From Pseudomonadota bacterium (GTDB lineage Bacteria; Pseudomonadota; Alphaproteobacteria; Acetobacterales; Acetobacteraceae): a stretch of 8,772 nucleotides of DNA. The translations under genes and the position numbers were made by a program. The notes beneath the pieces were generated by a model. The model searched no databases. It saw nothing but the letters and a program-made list of their open reading frames with translations, and was not told the DNA's origin. The stretch is taken from NCBI GenBank assembly GCA_021829055.1, contig JAJZCS010000067.1, forward strand, positions 1 to 8,772, written 5' to 3'. Below are positions 6,859 to 8,772 of this stretch, in pieces. Each line of letters begins with the position of its first letter. The first letter of the stretch is position 1.

Positions 6859-8552
6859 CACAAGTTCCTACCGCCGTGTTCATTTTTGAAATTAAACACT
6901 GGCTGACACGCCTCGCGAATCATTGCGTCTACGTTATTCACTTCGTCGAACATCAGACTAGATTTATTCCAGTTTCTTGCGATTGAGCGAAGAGCTGCGC
7001 GCAGTTTACCTATCTCTTCAATGTGCATTCGATGAGCCGGATCGCGCTCTAGAGCATCCACTAGCGCACCAAGCATAATTATTTGTTTGAAAATGTCTAG
7101 CGCGGCACTCGTATGTGACCACTCAACAACAGAGAGAGGCTCATCCAGTCCTAAGAGTTGGCAGCGTTGCGCTAAATTGATCCATGCTATAACGTCCTCG
7201 CCCGTGCGCGCGACAATAGGAAATGCGAAACCTTCGTCTACTAATGCGCGGTGCAACATCACTGTCGGCATTGCGATCGAGCAACTACCAATGACCTGGG
7301 GATAACAATTGCCACCCAATTTACCACTGCGCCAAATTCCCAGTCCATTCATCTGCCCTGGAAAGGCCACGTAGTAACTTGTATGTGAGAAGAGCGCGCC
7401 GTGCTCTTGCATTTGTCCAAGTTGGCGCTCTATCTTGTATGGTAGAAATCGATCATCTGCATCCAAGAATGCTACGTAATCTCCTCGCATGTACATTAAT
7501 CCAGCATTGCGCGCTGCACCTGGTCCTGAGTTCCTTTGGTGTAACAAGCGCACACGCGGATCTTGCGCAGCTAACTCCTCAAGCGGAGAAACGTCCTCCG
7601 TTGAGCCATCGTTGACCAGCAGCAACTCAACGTTCTCATGCGTCTGCATAAACACACTTCGCGCGCTCCGCAACGTGAGTTCAATTTCGTTAAAAAATGG
7701 AATTATAACCGATACAAGTGTTAACTGACTACTTTCTTTTGCTCTTGATCGCGCGTAGCTGGCAGCTTTTTTATATGGCGTATTTTCAAGGAAGGACGCG
7801 AGATAACTGAAGTAGCGCCGCCCGCTACCAAACATCTGGGCCCTTTCCACTTCATTTCGACTGTCTAGCATCTCTTGCCATAAGACGTCGCCTTCATTCA
7901 CCGCTTGCGAAGTATGCGTGCCCTGTCCAGGATGCACCCTATAGCGGACCAGAACCTCCGGCTGGTGGAAAAACTCGTGGTGCGTGAGCACTCTGTTCCA
8001 AAAATCATAATCTTGGGTGCACCTTCGATTTTCGTCGAAAGGCGCAAATTCGCGCATGATTTCTGCTGGCACAAGTATTGTGCAGCCATTAATAAGGCCA
8101 TTGAATAGAGGAAGCCGTGGATTCCTCCTGATTCGTCCCACAGGGAGGCGCACTGTAGTAATTGAGTCGCCCTCGGGGCCAATCAATTCATAATCTGAGA
8201 ACAGACACGCTCGGGGTCGACCAAGTCGATGCAGAAATGCGATTTGCGCGGACGTCTTGTTCGGCAAGTGAATGTCATCATGGCTCAGCCAAGCGAAGTA
8301 TTCGCCTGTCATACGATCGATTGCGGTGTTTAGCGCCCCCCCTACACCCCGATTCTGTTGCCAAACGTATCGAATTCGATCGCCATAGGTGAGCGCAATG
8401 TACTCGGTTTCTCCACCATCGGTCGAACCGTCGTTGACGACAAGAATTTCCAGATTCTCGTAGTCTTGCGCGAGAGCACTTTCCAGAGCTGCGCGGAAGT
8501 AGTGCCCACCATTGAATACCGGCATGCATATTGTGACTTTCGGCTGTTTCAT
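6858..8552 (-). CDS. Tandem two-domain GT2 glycosyltransferase
   Basis: The product is 564 residues with two complete GT-A (family 2) domains. Domain 1, residues about 5-215: VTICMPVFNGG, VVNDGSTDGG at 38-47, LSHDD at 89-93 as metal site, and TQDYDFWNR at 179-187 as the acceptor/base region. Domain 2, residues about 280-480: VSVIIPFFNE at 280-289, LVNDGSTED at 312-320, LDADD at 363-367, and TGEDV at 450-454. Both keep their nucleotide- and metal-binding motifs, so it may add two sugars in succession or polymerise. The C-terminal 80 residues are helical and hold no motif I recognise. No membrane segment is seen; it would act on the lipid-linked chain at the inner membrane. It is the first gene of the operon, with GGGG about six bases upstream of ATG 8552, and its stop overlaps the next start. 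Donor and acceptor cannot be told. Confidence 0.9.
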   Translation of the reverse strand: MKQPKVTICMPVFNGGHYFRAALESALAQDYENLEILVVNDGSTDGGETEYIALTYGDRIRYVWQQNRGVGGALNTAIDRMTGEYFAWLSHDDIHLPNKTSAQIAFLHRLGRPRACLFSDYELIGPEGDSITTVRLPVGRIRRNPRLPLFNGLINGCTILVPAEIMREFAPFDENRRCTQDYDFWNRVLTHHEFFHQPEVLVRYRVHPGQGTHTSQAVNEGDVLWQEMLDSRNEVERAQMFGSGRRYFSYLASFLENTPYKKAASYARSRAKESSQLTLVSVIIPFFNEIELTLRSARSVFMQTHENVELLLVNDGSTEDVSPLEELAAQDPRVRLLHQRNSGPGAARNAGLMYMRGDYVAFLDADDRFLPYKIERQLGQMQEHGALFSHTSYYVAFPGQMNGLGIWRSGKLGGNCYPQVIGSCSIAMPTVMLHRALVDEGFAFPIVARTGEDVIAWINLAQRCQLLGLDEPLSVVEWSHTSAALDIFKQIIMLGALVDALERDPAHRMHIEEIGKLRAALRSIARNWNKSSLMFDEVNNVDAMIREACQPVFNFKNEHGGRNL

Positions 8553-8659
8553 GGTGCCCCAAATTAGCTGTTTCCGCAGGAGTCAGCCATCAAAATCCTA
8601 GACCAACCTCTCTTATCAGTTGAATAAATCTTCAATTCCTGTTCCACGCTAGTTACTAG
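8553..8659. other. Operon leader, AT-rich, no confident promoter
   Basis: This 107-bp stretch upstream of the first operon gene is richer in A and T than the genes. A small dyad TTGAA-N6-TTCAA lies at 8620-8635 and an ACTAG-type palindrome at about 8649-8659. I found no well-spaced -35/-10 pair and no JUMPstart-like element. The operon promoter may lie here or inside the adjoining repeat element. Confidence 0.3.
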
Positions 8660-8685
8660 TACGCCCTACTTTAGCGCGCTGGCAA
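8660..8685 (+). repeat. Left arm of a long inverted repeat
   Basis: The arm begins TACGCCCTACTTTAGC (8660-8675) and continues GCGCTGGCAA. The first 16 bases are a perfect reverse complement of the last 16 bases of the window; the match extends to 25/26 bases with one single-base indel. Confidence 0.85.
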
Positions 8686-8747
8686 GCTCCATTTTCAAAT
8701 CGTCAACGCCTTCAACACCCACAGCAGCCGCACCAGGCCGTCACCTA

Positions 8748-8772
8748 TTGCCAGCCGCTAAAGTAGGGCGTA
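8748..8772 (-). repeat. Right arm of the long inverted repeat
   Basis: It ends in GCTAAAGTAGGGCGTA (8757-8772), the exact reverse complement of the left arm, preceded by TTGCCAGCC, which also matches with one base missing. It touches the window edge, so the true end may lie further right. Confidence 0.85.

Larger units (their letters stand above)
8660..8772. mobile_element. Candidate MITE-like element with terminal inverted repeats
   Basis: The two inverted-repeat arms enclose about 60 bp of unique sequence without a convincing gene, 113 bp in all. The size and terminal repeats fit a small non-autonomous transposable element or the joined ends of a deleted insertion sequence. I do not recognise the end sequence as that of a named family, and the target-site duplication cannot be checked because the window stops at the element's end. 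A stable regulatory hairpin is an alternative. Confidence 0.45.

Noticed and set aside
8660..8772. A short minus-strand coding tail inside the inverted-repeat element, ending DLKMELASALK
   Set aside because: It is under 30 codons from the preceding in-frame stop, has no start signal and no recognisable family.
1..8772. CRISPR arrays, tRNA or rRNA genes, toxin-antitoxin or defence systems
   Set aside because: I saw no regularly spaced repeats, no cloverleaf or rRNA-like stretch and no such protein motif on either strand.

Overview
The window is part of a surface-polysaccharide (O-antigen or capsule type) biosynthesis locus. Every convincing gene lies on the minus strand, so the locus reads from right to left. 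The left gene is very GC-rich and its closest familiar architecture (methyltransferase, coiled coil, then family-2 glycosyltransferase in one chain) is common in Xanthomonadaceae-like Gammaproteobacteria. The organism is therefore probably a GC-rich proteobacterium, perhaps of that family, but nothing here fixes the genus.

Layout from right to left: (a) 8660-8772, a 113-bp segment bounded by a near-perfect 25/26-bp inverted repeat, resembling a small non-autonomous mobile element; (b) 8553-8659, a short AT-rich leader; (c) 8552-2039, a tightly packed six-gene operon of clearly lower GC: a two-domain GT2 glycosyltransferase, an RmlD-like reductase, a CapE/FnlA-type 4,6-dehydratase/5-epimerase, a WecB/FnlC-type 2-epimerase, a 107-residue coiled-coil protein, and a TPR-glycosyltransferase fusion with a GT8-like catalytic core. 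Neighbouring genes overlap by one to four bases up to the coiled-coil gene; (d) 1590-2038, a gene-poor junction with a plus-strand ORF remnant, a strong hairpin and a tandem 12-bp repeat; (e) 1-1589, a GC-rich methyltransferase/coiled-coil/GT2 gene that runs off the left edge.

The three sugar enzymes form a coherent route from UDP-GlcNAc to a UDP-N-acetyl-L-6-deoxyhexosamine. The reductase is short and RmlD-like and lacks the C-terminal cupin domain of FnlB/WbjC/CapF, so the product is more likely UDP-L-QuiNAc (QnlABC / WbvB-WbvR-WbvD type) than UDP-L-FucNAc. The flanking glycosyltransferases would add this and other sugars to the repeat unit. No flippase, polymerase or ABC transporter is visible, so the export mechanism cannot be told from this window.

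The composition break between (d) and (e), the ORF remnant at the junction and the inverted-repeat element at the other end suggest that the six-gene block was acquired as a cassette.
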